Of a stretch of DNA of 64,000 bases, positions 28,812 to 38,014 are shown one piece after another. The stretch is from CBDBIG01 sp965205845 [NCBI: bacterium] (lineage in GTDB: Bacteria; SAR324). A model generated the notes under the pieces. It was given only the letters and a program-made list of their open reading frames with translations, was not told the origin of the DNA and did no database searches. Both the position numbers and the translations under genes were made by a program. Location: positions 372,001-436,000 of the forward strand of contig CBDBIG010000003.1 in the NCBI GenBank assembly GCA_965205845.1, given 5' to 3'. Positions within the stretch are counted from its first letter, which is position 1, and each line of letters starts with the position of its first letter.

Positions 28812-29060
28812 GTATTGATGGGAACTTAATAGGGCAGTATGTGAGCGGCGCTATTAAACCCGGCATCGAAAAATGTGTGCTTATTGCACAAAAAGCCAAT
28901 ATTTCTATCCAATGGTTAGCCATTGGCGAAGGCCCGATGCGCGTTGGCGGGCTGGCAGCAAAAAAAGCCCTTAAGCGTAAAAACCACCTGCCCTGCCGAC
29001 ATGAGCCCCGCAGAAGACTTTGCGGTGATCGCCACGGGACGCGGTATTGTAAATCCCTTT
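28812..29060 (+). pseudogene. Mu-like phage repressor fragment
   Basis: Divergent from the MuA pseudogene, as in Mu. The plus strand encodes GQYVSGAIKPGIEKCVLIAQ followed by KANISIQWLAIGEGPMRVGG, the second half of a CI/HTH repressor domain (L..YxSG...P......IA..ANxSxxWLAxGEGPM). The start of the HTH and the C-terminal domain are missing or shifted in frame (AEDFAVIATGRGIVNPF follows in another frame). Confidence 0.65.
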
Positions 29061-29124
29061 CGAACATTTTCCAACCCTTTAGAATTCCCTCTACAGGGCC
29101 CTCGAAAAAGTCTTACGCCATGTG

Positions 29125-29760
29125 AACGAAAAACGCGCAAACCCGCATGCCACCGTTTTTTGGGCGGGACACGTGGGACTCGGTTTTGGGGCTGCCGCCT
29201 GTGTCAAAAAACCCTGTGAATCCCGCTATATCCCGCTATATCCCGCTATATCCCGCTATATCCCGCTATTTTCTAGTGGTGGCAAAGCATGTGAATGGGC
29301 ACACGGAGCAAAAATTTACGGCTCGGTTTTGGGGCTGCCGCCTGTGTCAAAAAACCCTGTGAATCCCGCTATATCCCGCTATATCCCGCTATATCCCGCT
29401 ATATCCCGCTATTTTCTAGTGGTGGCAAAGCATGTGAATGGGCACACGGAGCAAAAATTTACGGCTCGGTTTTGGGGCTGCCGCCTGTGTCAAAAAACCC
29501 TGTGAATCCCGCTATATCCCGCTATATCCCGCTATTTTCTAGTGGTGGCAAAGCATGGGGACGGGCACACCAAAAACGCGCAAACCCGCATACCACCGTT
29601 TTTAGGGCGGGACACGCGCGACTCGGTTTTGGGGCTGCTGCCTGTGTCAAAAAACCCTGTAAATCCCGCTTAATCCCGCTTAATCCCGCTTAATCCCGCT
29701 TAATCCCGCTTAATCCCGCTATTTTCTAGTGGTGGCAAAGCATGTGAATGGGCACATTGG
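29125..29760. repeat. Nested tandem array: 143-157 bp units containing 10-bp repeats
   Basis: Long units start at 29181, 29324, 29467 and 29624 (cggttttggggctgc). Inside each unit is a run of a 10-bp sub-repeat, tatatcccgc (three to five copies), changed to ttaatcccgc in the last unit. Each ends with gtggtggcaaagcatgtgaa. Open frames across it (translating to ISRYIPLYPA-type repeats) are by-products of the repeat. Diverged relatives occur at 34380-34775 and 40506-40663. Confidence 0.92.
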
Positions 29761-29870
29761 CAACAAAAATGCCCAAGCGCTAAAAAAATGAGTGTTTGGC
29801 CTTTACTCCTATGGCAGGGTTATGTTATAACCCGAAAAATTTTAGATTTAATTCTTCCTCAAGATCACGA

Positions 29871-29990
29871 TCCTACCGCTAGGGTTTTGATCCTACCGCT
29901 AGGGTTTTGATCCTACCGCTAGGGTTTTGATCCTACCGCTAGGGTTTTGATCCTACCGCTAGGGTTTTGATCCTACCGCTAGGGTTTTGA
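29871..29990. repeat. Six tandem 20-bp repeats with GATC sites, upstream of a lipoprotein gene
   Basis: Six identical copies of tcctaccgctagggttttga, ending one base before the AAGGAG Shine-Dalgarno of the next gene. Each has inverted arms CCTA-N4-TAGG, and GATC recurs every 20 bp (29869, 29889, 29909, 29929, 29949, 29969, plus 29863). The array may be an operator cluster, a methylation-sensitive switch or a 5' leader; a TATAAC-containing AT-rich stretch lies just upstream (29821-29860). Confidence 0.93.
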
Positions 29991-30000
29991 AAGGAGCGCC

Positions 30001-30609
30001 ATGTTACCCAGCCTCACCCAATCTGCAAAAACGGGCCTTATGGGCACCCGCCTGGCTTGGCCGGTGTGGGGGGCTTGGCTGCTGGGCTTTTCACTGTTGC
30101 TCAGTGCTTGCGGTGGTGGCGGTGCTGGTAGTGGTGGCGGTGCTGGCAGTGGTGGCGGTGCTGGCAGTGGTGGCGGTGCTGGCGGTGGGAACCCGATTGC
30201 GGGGGTTTGGGAGAGTCGCTTGGGAGATTATCACATTATTGGGGACGACACCTGGGAAATCAGCAGTGTAACATTGGCAGGGGGCGTGTACAGCATTGTG
30301 GAGATTGACCGTTCCAACCGAACTATGATCGTCAAAAGAGAATATAGCAGCCGACCGATGCTGGGGTTTTTTCCTTGCCCCAACGATAGGTTGGGTTTTA
30401 ACGCCGACCCCGTTACCTGCTATATTCAATTCCAGTGGGAGGAACGTGGAAGCACCTTGTATGTTTGCATCTTTCATGAGGTTGGAAACGACACACTTGA
30501 AGAAGCCCGGACGACTCTAACATACCCCCTGATTTTTCCTACGGCGGGCGGGCGGCCGATGGCCAATTGTGGTCCTGGAGGATGGGAGGAGTTGACGAAC
30601 CCCCTATAG
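30001..30609 (+). CDS. Glycine-rich predicted lipoprotein, unknown function
   Basis: A 202-aa protein with a lipoprotein signal peptide (hydrophobic GAWLLGFSLLLSAC, lipobox LSAC, lipidated Cys about 37). It is followed by a flexible linker of GGGAGS repeats encoded by an 18-bp in-frame minisatellite (about 30109-30190). The remaining ~135 residues look beta-rich (GVWESRLGDYHIIGDDTWEI) with four cysteines that may form disulfides. I do not recognise the family; lipocalin-like folds with GxW near the start are one possibility. AAGGAG lies five bases before the ATG. Strong RBS plus intact signal peptide support expression despite the surrounding repeats. Confidence 0.75.
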   Translation: MLPSLTQSAKTGLMGTRLAWPVWGAWLLGFSLLLSACGGGGAGSGGGAGSGGGAGSGGGAGGGNPIAGVWESRLGDYHIIGDDTWEISSVTLAGGVYSIVEIDRSNRTMIVKREYSSRPMLGFFPCPNDRLGFNADPVTCYIQFQWEERGSTLYVCIFHEVGNDTLEEARTTLTYPLIFPTAGGRPMANCGPGGWEELTNPL

Positions 30610-30727
30610 CGCAAAAGGCCCCCTTACGGGCAGCGACGAGCGTGCAAAGTGGGGGATGGCGGGCATTCACCAAAAGCTAAGGTAGATGGGGTGGCAGCGT
30701 GCGGGTAGTGGAAAACGGAAAAAGGGG

Positions 30728-31705
30728 CTACGAACTGCGGGCGATTAATTGCTGAATGAGGTTTTGGAGCGCACTGCGGCTGGCGCTATTGGGGAGGTTG
30801 GTGAGACAGTCGAGCCCCTTTTGGGCGTGGATTTTGGCCGTGGCTATGGTTTTTTGCCCGATGTTTTTTGCCCGCATCATCTCGACCACTTGCTGAACAT
30901 GGCTTGGGTCGAGGGGTTCTTGTTGCTTAAACAAAGCCATAATCCAGTTTTTTTCTTGGGTGGTGGCGTGCTGCAGCAGGCGATGGATGGGTAAGGTCAT
31001 TTTCCCCTCGCATAGATCGCTCCCCACAGGTTTTCCTAAGGTTTCTTCGTTGCCAAAGTAGTCGAGAATGTCATCGGTGATTTGAAAAACCAGCCCCAGT
31101 TGATGCCCATACTCTTGCATTTCCATTTGCGCGGCTTGGCTTGCGCCTGCCACAGCAGCTCCAACCCTCGCCGAGGCAGCAAAGAGGCAAGCCGTCTTGT
31201 AGGTGATAATCTGCATGTAGTCTTCTTCTGATGCGGTTTCGTGGCGGTATACCAACTGCAAAATCTCGCCTTTGGCCATTTGTTTGGCGGCATCAGAAAC
31301 AGCCTCGAGGAGCACGGCCTGGCCTAGGGTGGTCAGGGCGCGAAACACATGGGCGAGGAGGTAGTCGCCCACCAGCACGCTGGCTTGGTTGCCCCATAGC
31401 ATGCGCGCGGCTTTGCGCCCACGGCGCGTTTGCGCTTCATCCACCACGTCATCATGCAACAAGGTAGCCGTGTGCAGGTGCTCCAAAGATGCCGCCACCA
31501 CATACAGCACTGGGTCAATCTTGGGTTGAAACATTTGACATGCATACACGCTCACCGCTGGACGCACCCGTTTTCCCCCCGCCGAAAAAACGTATTCAGC
31601 CACGTTGTTTAGCAGGGGAATTTCCGTATTTAAGGTACGCTGAATTTCTTGCTCAATGCGTTCTAAATGCGTTTGAATGTGCCTAAAAAGTGCTTGTTCG
31701 ACCAT
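30728..31705 (-). CDS. ispB: Polyprenyl diphosphate synthase (octaprenyl/decaprenyl type)
   Basis: A trans-isoprenyl diphosphate synthase making the long side chain of ubiquinone or menaquinone. It contains the first Asp-rich motif LLHDDVVDEAQTRRG and the second FQITDDILDYFG, with GKRVRPA (substrate-binding) near the N-terminus. Small residues upstream of the first motif and overall similarity point to a long-chain enzyme rather than FPP synthase. The ATG at 31705 (325 aa) is preferred to a TTG at 31723. It is divergent from the next gene. Confidence 0.92.
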   Translation of the reverse strand: MVEQALFRHIQTHLERIEQEIQRTLNTEIPLLNNVAEYVFSAGGKRVRPAVSVYACQMFQPKIDPVLYVVAASLEHLHTATLLHDDVVDEAQTRRGRKAARMLWGNQASVLVGDYLLAHVFRALTTLGQAVLLEAVSDAAKQMAKGEILQLVYRHETASEEDYMQIITYKTACLFAASARVGAAVAGASQAAQMEMQEYGHQLGLVFQITDDILDYFGNEETLGKPVGSDLCEGKMTLPIHRLLQHATTQEKNWIMALFKQQEPLDPSHVQQVVEMMRAKNIGQKTIATAKIHAQKGLDCLTNLPNSASRSALQNLIQQLIARSS

Positions 31706-31885
31706 GAGGTATAAGGAATACAACCTTTCTGACTTGGATATTTTTTGGCCAAAAGCTTACGCGACCTTAGCCCAGCCAGGGGTGAGGAGGTTTTGTGAAA
31801 AAGAGTGAATGCTGGTAACTTGGGCACGAGTGGCTTTCGCTACAATGCGCCATTTGCGTTTCACCAATGCCAGCAAAAAAATCCA

Positions 31886-32509
31886 ATGATCCTACCCCAT
31901 CCACCCACCATACCTGGCACGAAGTGTTTGCATACACAGGCACCCATGCTGTCGCACTGGGTAGGCCTTTGTTGGTTCGGGTGGCTGCTCGTGCTGGGAA
32001 TAGTCTACGCACCTGCAGTGTTGGCGAAACCCCTTGGGAACTCTACACCTAGCAAGCAGCCCGCATTTCCGCCAGTACTCCCCCCGTTCATTAAGATAGA
32101 CATTTTGGATGCCAAGGGGAATATTTCAGCAAAAGCCTTAGTGTATTACCGTTTTATTGAAATTTTAACTCCCGAAGAAAAAAAAATAGGCAGCGTTGGC
32201 ATTGTATGGGCCAAAAATCGCTGGCAGTTGTTTTTGGTGGGTGTCAACAACCAGCGCAGCTTGCTAGGCTGGTCCTCTCGCAGGCAATTGTTTAACGCCA
32301 AAGGTGAATTGGTGGCCATTTATGCATGGACACCCGTGTGGAGTTTTATTTACGATGCGAAGCGCAGGCGCTTGGGGCGGGCAAAATGCTTGGCTTTTCA
32401 AGGCATTTGTGCAGCGGGTGCGGCAGGCTGGCTGGCGGGGCTGTTTCCACAAAGTGTCGCCATTTCTCCTCTCAATGCAACAAATGGCAACAACACGGCG
32501 AACCCATGA
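31886..32509 (+). CDS. Predicted exported or membrane-anchored protein, unknown
   Basis: A 207-aa protein with a hydrophobic N-terminal segment (WVGLCWFGWLLVLGIVYAPA ending AVLA, a plausible signal peptide) and a hydrophilic domain (FIKIDILDAKGNISAKALVY; KNRWQLFLVGVNNQRSLLGW). I recognise no family. The start is the ATG at 31886; an upstream GTG at 31805 would add 27 residues without obvious function. The stop is adjacent to the next open frame, so the two genes may be co-expressed. Confidence 0.6.
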   Translation: MILPHPPTIPGTKCLHTQAPMLSHWVGLCWFGWLLVLGIVYAPAVLAKPLGNSTPSKQPAFPPVLPPFIKIDILDAKGNISAKALVYYRFIEILTPEEKKIGSVGIVWAKNRWQLFLVGVNNQRSLLGWSSRRQLFNAKGELVAIYAWTPVWSFIYDAKRRRLGRAKCLAFQGICAAGAAGWLAGLFPQSVAISPLNATNGNNTANP

Positions 32510-32611
32510 GTGTTTTTGCTGCAATGGTGCACCCCCCCCATAAACAAGCTGTTCTTTTGGCCCAACGCCTCCACTGAGCACCAAAAACAAGGCTTTTTTG
32601 TAAACAAACCC

Positions 32612-33595
32612 ATGACAGAGAGTGAGATTATTCTACACAGCATGGCACCTTGCTTGCTGTTATCTTTGGTGTTACGCACCCCTTGGCAAAAGCTAAAAGC
32701 AATCCAAGGCTACGCACCATGGCTGTTTGCTGGTGCCAGCCTGCCAGCCTTGGCTGCCTTCGTGCAACATGTTTTTGCGGCAGATAGAATCGCTTTTTTG
32801 CTGCGCTCACCAGGGTTGTATGCCCCCGCGTATGCCTTATTGGTCATTGGCACCCTTGGCTTTTTGGTGGGCTGTTGGCGGACCCCCACAGATGGATGGC
32901 TTAGAACCAGAGCCATGTTGTTAGGGTATGCACTGCATATGGGTTTGCTGTATTTTACCAGCAGTGGTGTCGCCTTGCTATACCCTTGGAATGAGCAGTA
33001 CATGTCCTTTGCACTGCTGCCTGTGGGCATGCCTGCTTTGAATATGTGGCTCTTGTTAATATGGCTCTTGGTCTGCTGCCTGCCGACCACCAGGCGTTAT
33101 TTGGCACCCTTTGGTTGGGGCATGGCAGTGTTATGGATTGGTCTATGCGTCTTTCAAAAAGGGGTGGTGATTCGGGATATTCGCGCCCAGTTAAAACTGC
33201 CCGTAGGTCAGGAGAGAGTTCGCCTGTTTACTCAGCCAAAAGATAGCCTTCCTTGGCGTTGGGCTGTGGTGGTCGAACACCTTGATTTAAACACAGTCGA
33301 AATTTGGGAGCACGCGATAAGTCGGCAGCAGCCCTTAAAATTGCACCAGGTAGCCCATTGGCGCAACCTTACAAAATTAAGCTCTTTCTTGCACACTCCC
33401 GTTGCGTTGCGCGCTTTAACGCGCCTCTTCCAAAACCCCATTGGCGAGGCGGTGATAAAAAATGAGCGATGGGTGGTGGTATTGCAAGAGGCTGCAAGCA
33501 TTCATCAGGTGTCTCCACGGCGCTTTACTATGGAAATTCAGCCCGCAGCCTATGGCACTGTTACGCGTCATTTTTCCGTTCAAGGCTTTGATTAA
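32612..33595 (+). CDS. Multi-pass membrane protein resembling YdjM-type hydrolases (PF04307), metal site apparently lost
   Basis: A 327-aa protein with four or five N-terminal membrane segments and a soluble C-terminus. The stretch LGYALHMGLLYFTSSGVALL followed by YPWNEQYMSFALLPVG parallels the family pattern (gylsHllLDlltpyGvqllwPf...); the C-terminal PKDSLPWRWAVVVEHLDL parallels its lPWRvvv segment. The usual H..LD metal-binding pair is H..LL here, so hydrolase activity is doubtful. The assignment is by pattern only. The ATG is at 32612. The final 22 codons and stop are duplicated immediately downstream. Confidence 0.5.
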   Translation: MTESEIILHSMAPCLLLSLVLRTPWQKLKAIQGYAPWLFAGASLPALAAFVQHVFAADRIAFLLRSPGLYAPAYALLVIGTLGFLVGCWRTPTDGWLRTRAMLLGYALHMGLLYFTSSGVALLYPWNEQYMSFALLPVGMPALNMWLLLIWLLVCCLPTTRRYLAPFGWGMAVLWIGLCVFQKGVVIRDIRAQLKLPVGQERVRLFTQPKDSLPWRWAVVVEHLDLNTVEIWEHAISRQQPLKLHQVAHWRNLTKLSSFLHTPVALRALTRLFQNPIGEAVIKNERWVVVLQEAASIHQVSPRRFTMEIQPAAYGTVTRHFSVQGFD

Positions 33596-33679
33596 CCGCT
33601 ACCCATGGAAATTGAGATCGCAGCCTATGGCACTGTTACGCGTCATTTTTCCGTTCAAGGCTTTGATTAACTGCATTTT
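33530..33679. repeat. 75-bp tandem duplication across a stop codon
   Basis: Copies 33530-33604 and 33605-33679 differ at only a few positions near the left end. Each contains the C-terminal codons (MEI..AAYGTVTRHFSVQGFD) and TAA stop of the YdjM-like gene. The unit is exactly 25 codons, so the second copy remains in the same frame behind the stop. Confidence 0.93.
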
Positions 33680-33737
33680 TTTACCCCCTTAAACGCTACC
33701 TTTTGTTAAAAAACCGTGTGCGGTTTTTGGCTTGAGT

Positions 33738-34307
33738 ATGGACACACACAAAATTGAAGCAGGATTTCGTTTGGTGCTTGAAGGTTTAGACCTTGATTTA
33801 AATGAAGCCCAGCTACGCAACACCCCAGAACGCACAGCCACTACCTGGGTTGAAACCTTGTGCCGTGGATTAAGTCAGCCGCCTTATCGATTAAGCCTTT
33901 TGCCCAATTTGCAACAAGAAGCCCAAGGCCTTTCCATGGTGTGCTTAAATCAAATTCCTGTGCTTTCGTTGTGTGCACACCATTTGTTGCCGTTTTGGGG
34001 GCTGGCAACCGTCGCCTTTATTCCTGCCAAAACCTTGTGTGGTCTTGCCGATTTATCGAAATTGGTGGATTATTTTGCGCGTCGCCCCCAACTGCAAGAG
34101 CAGCTTACCCAACAGGTAGCCTTAAGCCTGCAAGAGCAAATGCAAACTTTGGGTGTGGCCGTATGCATTAAGGCCAGCCATGGTTGCATGACAATGCGTG
34201 GCGTACAGCACGAGGGCCGTTTTACCACCTTGAGCTTTTTGGGGCAGTTTCAGCAAGAAAACAACTTGAAGCAACATTTTTTGCAAATGGCACAACAATC
34301 CACTTAA
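33738..34307 (+). CDS. folE: GTP cyclohydrolase I
   Basis: FolE (189 aa) converts GTP to dihydroneopterin triphosphate, the first step of folate biosynthesis. Zinc and catalytic residues are present: CAHHLLPFWG (Cys-x-His-His) and KASHGCMTMRGV (His-x-Cys). The middle matches the family (LADLSKLVDYFARRPQLQEQ). It is a little shorter than the E. coli enzyme (222 aa), mostly at the N-terminus. The ATG at 33738 is preferred to the TTG at 33732. Confidence 0.95.
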   Translation: MDTHKIEAGFRLVLEGLDLDLNEAQLRNTPERTATTWVETLCRGLSQPPYRLSLLPNLQQEAQGLSMVCLNQIPVLSLCAHHLLPFWGLATVAFIPAKTLCGLADLSKLVDYFARRPQLQEQLTQQVALSLQEQMQTLGVAVCIKASHGCMTMRGVQHEGRFTTLSFLGQFQQENNLKQHFLQMAQQST

Positions 34308-34379
34308 AAACCCCCTTTGCCCGAGTTGGCATGAAGGTTTGATCTTCCCTTGCAAACTTATGGGCTTTGCCATTGCCCC

Positions 34380-34780
34380 CGTCCCCATGCTTTGCGACCA
34401 CATGGAAATAACGGGATGTAGCGGGATTTCTGACACAGCTACACCCCAAAAAGATGGCATGTGCCCGTTCACATGCTTTGCGACCACATTTTCCCCGTTC
34501 ACATGCTTTGCGACCACATGGAAATAACGGGATGTAGCGGGATTTCTGACACAGCTACACCCCAAAAAGATGGCATGTGCCCGTTCACATGCTTTGCGAC
34601 CACATGGAAATAACGGGATGTAGCGAGTGTGCCCGTCCCCATGCTTATGCGACCACATTTTCCCCGTTCACATGCTTATGCGACCACATGGAAATAACGG
34701 GATGTAGCGGGATTTCTGACACAGCTACACCCCAAAAAGATGGCATGTGCCCGTTCACATGCTTTGCGACTCGTAATTTA
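34380..34780. repeat. Tandem array related to the 29-kb repeats
   Basis: Four copies of a unit starting catggaaataacgggatgta (34401, 34517, 34603, 34687; one truncated) interleaved with gtgcccgttcacatgctttg and cgaccacattttccccg segments. On the minus strand this reads as a relative of the 29.2-29.75 kb array (caaagcatgtgaacgggcac ... tgtgtcagaaatcccgct). Open frames across it are by-products. It directly precedes MuA remnant 2. Confidence 0.88.
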
Positions 34781-34949
34781 ACGGGTTTTTAGTGGGTAAT
34801 AGCGGTTTTCGGGTAGCGATTTGCAAGCAAAGAGAATGGCGATGCTCCATAAAGCCTATCTGCAAGGCTCACAAGGCCAAGATTGCAGCACGCACAAAAG
34901 CCTACCCCAGGGCTCATTTTTCAAACTAACCACTCTAAAGGGAGTGTAT

Positions 34950-35720
34950 TTCGTTGGCTTCGAAACAGTCCGCGCCCAAGCTCGCAAACCCTTGGCTTGC
35001 CTTGCTGGGATCCATAAATGGCAGCGGTCAAGGGGTAACAGCCCCCTCGCCAAGCGGAGAAAATTACATGCAAAAAGCCATTCCCATGGATACGTTTCGC
35101 GCCTTGGTCAACAGACAAATGGCATTGCACAACGCCTAACCATGGGCGTAGGAGGGGGTTATGCAACGGGCGTTCTTTTGATGCGGTGTTCGCACAAAGT
35201 TACGCTGCGAGCCCCATTGCCCAGCCCAGCCCAGCCCAGCCCCAGCCAGCAGCGCGGTTTTTACGCATTAGCCGAGCAAGTGATGGCCAAAAAATACGCT
35301 GCCAGCGTGCGCATTTTGGGCAAGCGCTTTTGGAGCTGAAAAACGAAGCCCTTACGCAGGCAAACTTCTCACCGTACGCTTCGACTCCGATGCCTTACGT
35401 GATGGCGTCCATGTTGAAACCCCCGATGGGCACTTTCTGTGCGCTGCCCCTTGCAGAAGGCGAAGATGGTTTCCTCAATGCCGAGGCTAAAGCATGTGTC
35501 CCAAAGTTGCAAAGCAGGTGCACGTTTACAGGGGCAAACCCCGCCTTTGCTGCGGCTAAAGGGGGCGAAGGCAGCGTGGCTCAAAGACAGCACGCCCTCG
35601 AGAGGGCGCATGGCCTCGCGCCTAGGCCACGGGGTGCAAGCAGGGGCGACCTGAGCAGTACTGGCACTAAAACCTGCACCTTTGGCGACCTTGTGCTGGT
35701 GCACAAACTTTAGAGCTGGA
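34950..35720 (+). pseudogene. MuA transposase pseudogene, remnant 2
   Basis: Plus-strand frames hold the C-terminal part of a MuA-like transposase: SGENYMQKAIPMDTFRALVN followed by RQMALHNA, then a frameshift to MQRAFF/DAVFAQSYAASPI, then AEQVMAKKYAASVRILGKRF, then LTVRFDSDALRDGVHVETPD followed by GHFLCAAPC. The catalytic core is absent. A CCCAG repeat (35220-35240) lies within it. Confidence 0.8.
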
Positions 35721-35779
35721 TGTGCAGAGCTTGATGTTGCTCAAAGAGCAACTGTTGAATCTCCCTGATTTAAATTTAA

Positions 35780-35905
35780 CCGATTGCCTCGCCCAGCCCA
35801 ATCGCTTTGCAAATGCGCTTAGCAGGCACATAGGGCTGGCTTCGCATGTTCCACAATTAGCACCTCTTTACCTTGAAAAGGCACGCCCATCAATTCTGTG
35901 TTCAT
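35780..35905 (-). pseudogene. Phage antirepressor N-terminal fragment
   Basis: Starting at the ATG at 35905, MNTELMGVPFQGKEVLIVEH then, after a one-base frameshift, YVPAKRICKAIGLGEAIG. This matches the P22_AR_N-type antirepressor start (F.G..I..IEH....YV....I....IGL). Only the first ~40 residues remain. Antirepressors inactivate prophage repressors. Confidence 0.6.
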
Positions 35906-36169
35906 TAAAGTTCTCTCCTTCTTGGTAGAAACAAGAAAGAGGGTGCCCTCTGCCAGCCAGCTCCGCAAAAAAAGAGGCATGGATGTAGCGGGCCACATGC
36001 TTTGCCACTGGTCATTCTGGGGTCTCTTTATTTCGGCATGTTTTTTGCATAAAATATTCAATGACCCACGGCGATGAAAGGGGCTTGCGGGTGTAAAGGG
36101 ACACATGTTTTTTTCCTTATCCTTGCGATGTTGTGGGTATGGCGAGGCCACTTTTACGGTTTTCATGGC

Positions 36170-36490
36170 CTCAGGTGCTAAGTTTGTGTAAAGCAATTCG
36201 CTTACCTGTTTTTTCCCGACAACAGCATGCAAGCCTAGGGTGTAGTGCGTTTTCATTTGGTAGCGGTCGAACCGCGCAAAATACGCGCGTATCTGCGGTG
36301 TATCATTGATGCTCAGGAGAAACTTGCCTTGCCCTTTAACCGTTGCGAGACTTTCAAAGTCTCGCTCAACAAAAAACCTTGCCATAGTCGTTTTCGTGCC
36401 CGTGGTAGGGCTAAGTCAAGGTAGAACAAGGTTTCTTTTGAATCGTAGCGAGTGAGCACATCTTGGCCAAGGTTTGCACTCAAGATGCAC
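36170..36490 (-). pseudogene. D12-class DNA adenine methylase, C-terminal fragment
   Basis: Minus-strand frames give LTRYDSKETLFYLDL (the region before the DPPY motif, with PPY replaced), then in another frame VERDFESLATVKGQGKFLLS followed by INDTPQIRAYFARFDRYQMK and KKQVSELLYTNL, the typical end of Dam-like phage methylases. The N-terminal half (SAM-binding FxGxG) is absent and the right edge is fused to the tail sheath remnant at about 36490. Confidence 0.75.
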
Positions 36491-36515
36491 CCTTTTCAGG
36501 GCCGCGTGGGCTTGC

Positions 36516-37825
36516 TTAAAGGATTTTTAGGGGTTGAAGGTTGGGGGTTACCACGGCTTGCCCGGCCCCTACCTGGGTTCCACTGTTGGCTACCTTGTGC
36601 CTTGGGTACTTGGTGGCGATACGATTGCGCAAACTGGTGCGTAAATGGGACAAGGTGCGCATGGTGGTGACGTCCAAATAACTGGCATCTGCAACCCCGC
36701 TTGGGTTGGTTTTATAACTGGAAATCAAGCGTTCAAGGTGCACCCCTTGGCTGCCAATGGTGAAGGTGCTCACCCCATGATGCAATGCGGTATTGCGCTC
36801 GGTATAATCAAGTTGGGCTGCAAGGGGGGGAGGCAAAATCCCTGAAAGATACAGCGTTTGCAAGGGGCGCGCTGGGTCAAGGGCTGCTTCGCGCTCACTT
36901 ACCGCAGCAGTGGTGGCTGCCCATAACCAAGGGGCACTGGGGCTTTTGCCCAGACCCACAAAGCAAAGATGCTGGCTGCCAAAGGGCATCGCCTAGGGTA
37001 GTCATTTGGCTTAAACTACCTTGGGCAGGCAAAAAGGCCATGCCGTCAATGGCTTCCAAGGCACCCCAACGGCTTTGGAGCAGGGTGCTCAAGGCAGTCA
37101 CGGCACTGGCATCCTGTATAGGGGCTGACCGATGCTGTGATACTGGGTGCTTCCAAGGGCTGCCAAGGAGGGCGTCAAAGCCACCTCACCCGTGCCGAGC
37201 GTGCCCGTTCCAATCGTCATGCTCAAACCACGGGGTAAATCTTCGTTTGTGCCAAGGCCCTGTTGCACTTCAATGTGATTGCCCGTGTTGCCCGCCCAGC
37301 GCACTGTGAGCGTTAGCACCGCACCGCTAGCCTCGGCCGTCATCGGCCAAGCTGGGCAGGGGAGCATTGCATGCCGCTATAGAGGGCTGTGGCGATGGCT
37401 GCGCCCCCATCGCCTGCCCCCACTCCGGACGCTTACCCGTTGCCGTGGCAACATAGCAGCGCAATCCTGCCCGCGGCACTTGGTTACGCCTCAAAGGTGA
37501 GGGTTTTGCGTGCCGCCACGCCCCCACGGGGTGCGGGAATGGCAAGGGCCATACCTCGCCCGTTGGGTGTATGTGCTTAGCACTTGCGTACATCATCATA
37601 GCGCATGCTCCCTGCCCCAAACAGCGTTTTGGCTTGGGCTGTGCAAACAAAAAAAGTGCGTGCGGATCACGTGGTTCTCTTGCGCACTGCGGTGTGCTGG
37701 CTTTTTGCCCCAACAGCAAAATACGCCTTAACTCGGTGGCGGCACCTGCCCCACTGTTATCAATCTCGATATACTGCCCTGGCACCCTCATGCCCCGTGG
37801 GGATTTGCTCGAAAAAGATGCTCAT
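36516..37825 (-). pseudogene. Mu gpL-like tail sheath protein pseudogene
   Basis: The start is MSIFFEQIPTG at 37825; one extra G in cggggcatgagg (about 37792-37797) shifts the frame before MRVPGQYIEIDNSGAG and RRILLLGQK. Further pieces in other frames are LTLTVRWAGNTGNHIEVQQG, LSTLLQSRWGALEAIDGMAF, and the good C-terminal part ERNTALHHGVSTFTIGSQGV followed by HLERLISSYKTNPSG..SYLDVTTMRTLSHLRTSL and KYPRHKVANSGTQVG. This is the contractile-tail sheath of Mu-like phages, broken by at least three frameshifts. Confidence 0.8.
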
Positions 37826-38014
37826 GGGTGTTGCCCCCTCGTTTTTGGTTTTGGCTTCCTTGGCTTTTTTGGCTCCTTGCACGCTAAAGTTGGGGTCGGT
37901 CTCAAGGGCTGCTAAAGCCTCCTTGCTTAAGCCTTCCTCGACACGGGTCTCGCCTTGTGGCCATTGCCTGCCAGCACGCCACATGGGGTGCTGGGCGATG
38001 ATGGTTATCGTCAT
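37760..38014 (-). pseudogene. FluMu-type small head/tail protein (HI1506-like), fused into the sheath frame
   Basis: MTITIIAQHPMWRAGRQWPQ followed by GETRVEEGLSKEALAALETD and PNFSVQ matches the small Mu-like prophage protein found between the major head protein and the sheath (pattern: I.a....fRRaGr.w......lt..qlaaL..Dp.L.V). No stop separates it from the sheath start, so the frame reads through into MSIFFEQIPTG. Its ATG and upstream DNA are duplicated together with the end of gpT. Confidence 0.6.

Noticed and set aside
29122-29693. Open frames with repeated ISRYIPLYPA-like translation
   Set aside because: By-products of the nested tandem array; the same peptide recurs in different frames and no start signal is present.
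29871-29990. CRISPR array
   Set aside because: Repeats are contiguous with no unique spacers; the same is true of the 10-, 11-, 12-, 54- and 143-bp arrays. No cas genes are seen.
34821-35339. 172-aa plus-strand frame as a real gene
   Set aside because: It translates MuA sequence in shifting frames; the true MuA C-terminal segments lie in neighbouring frames.
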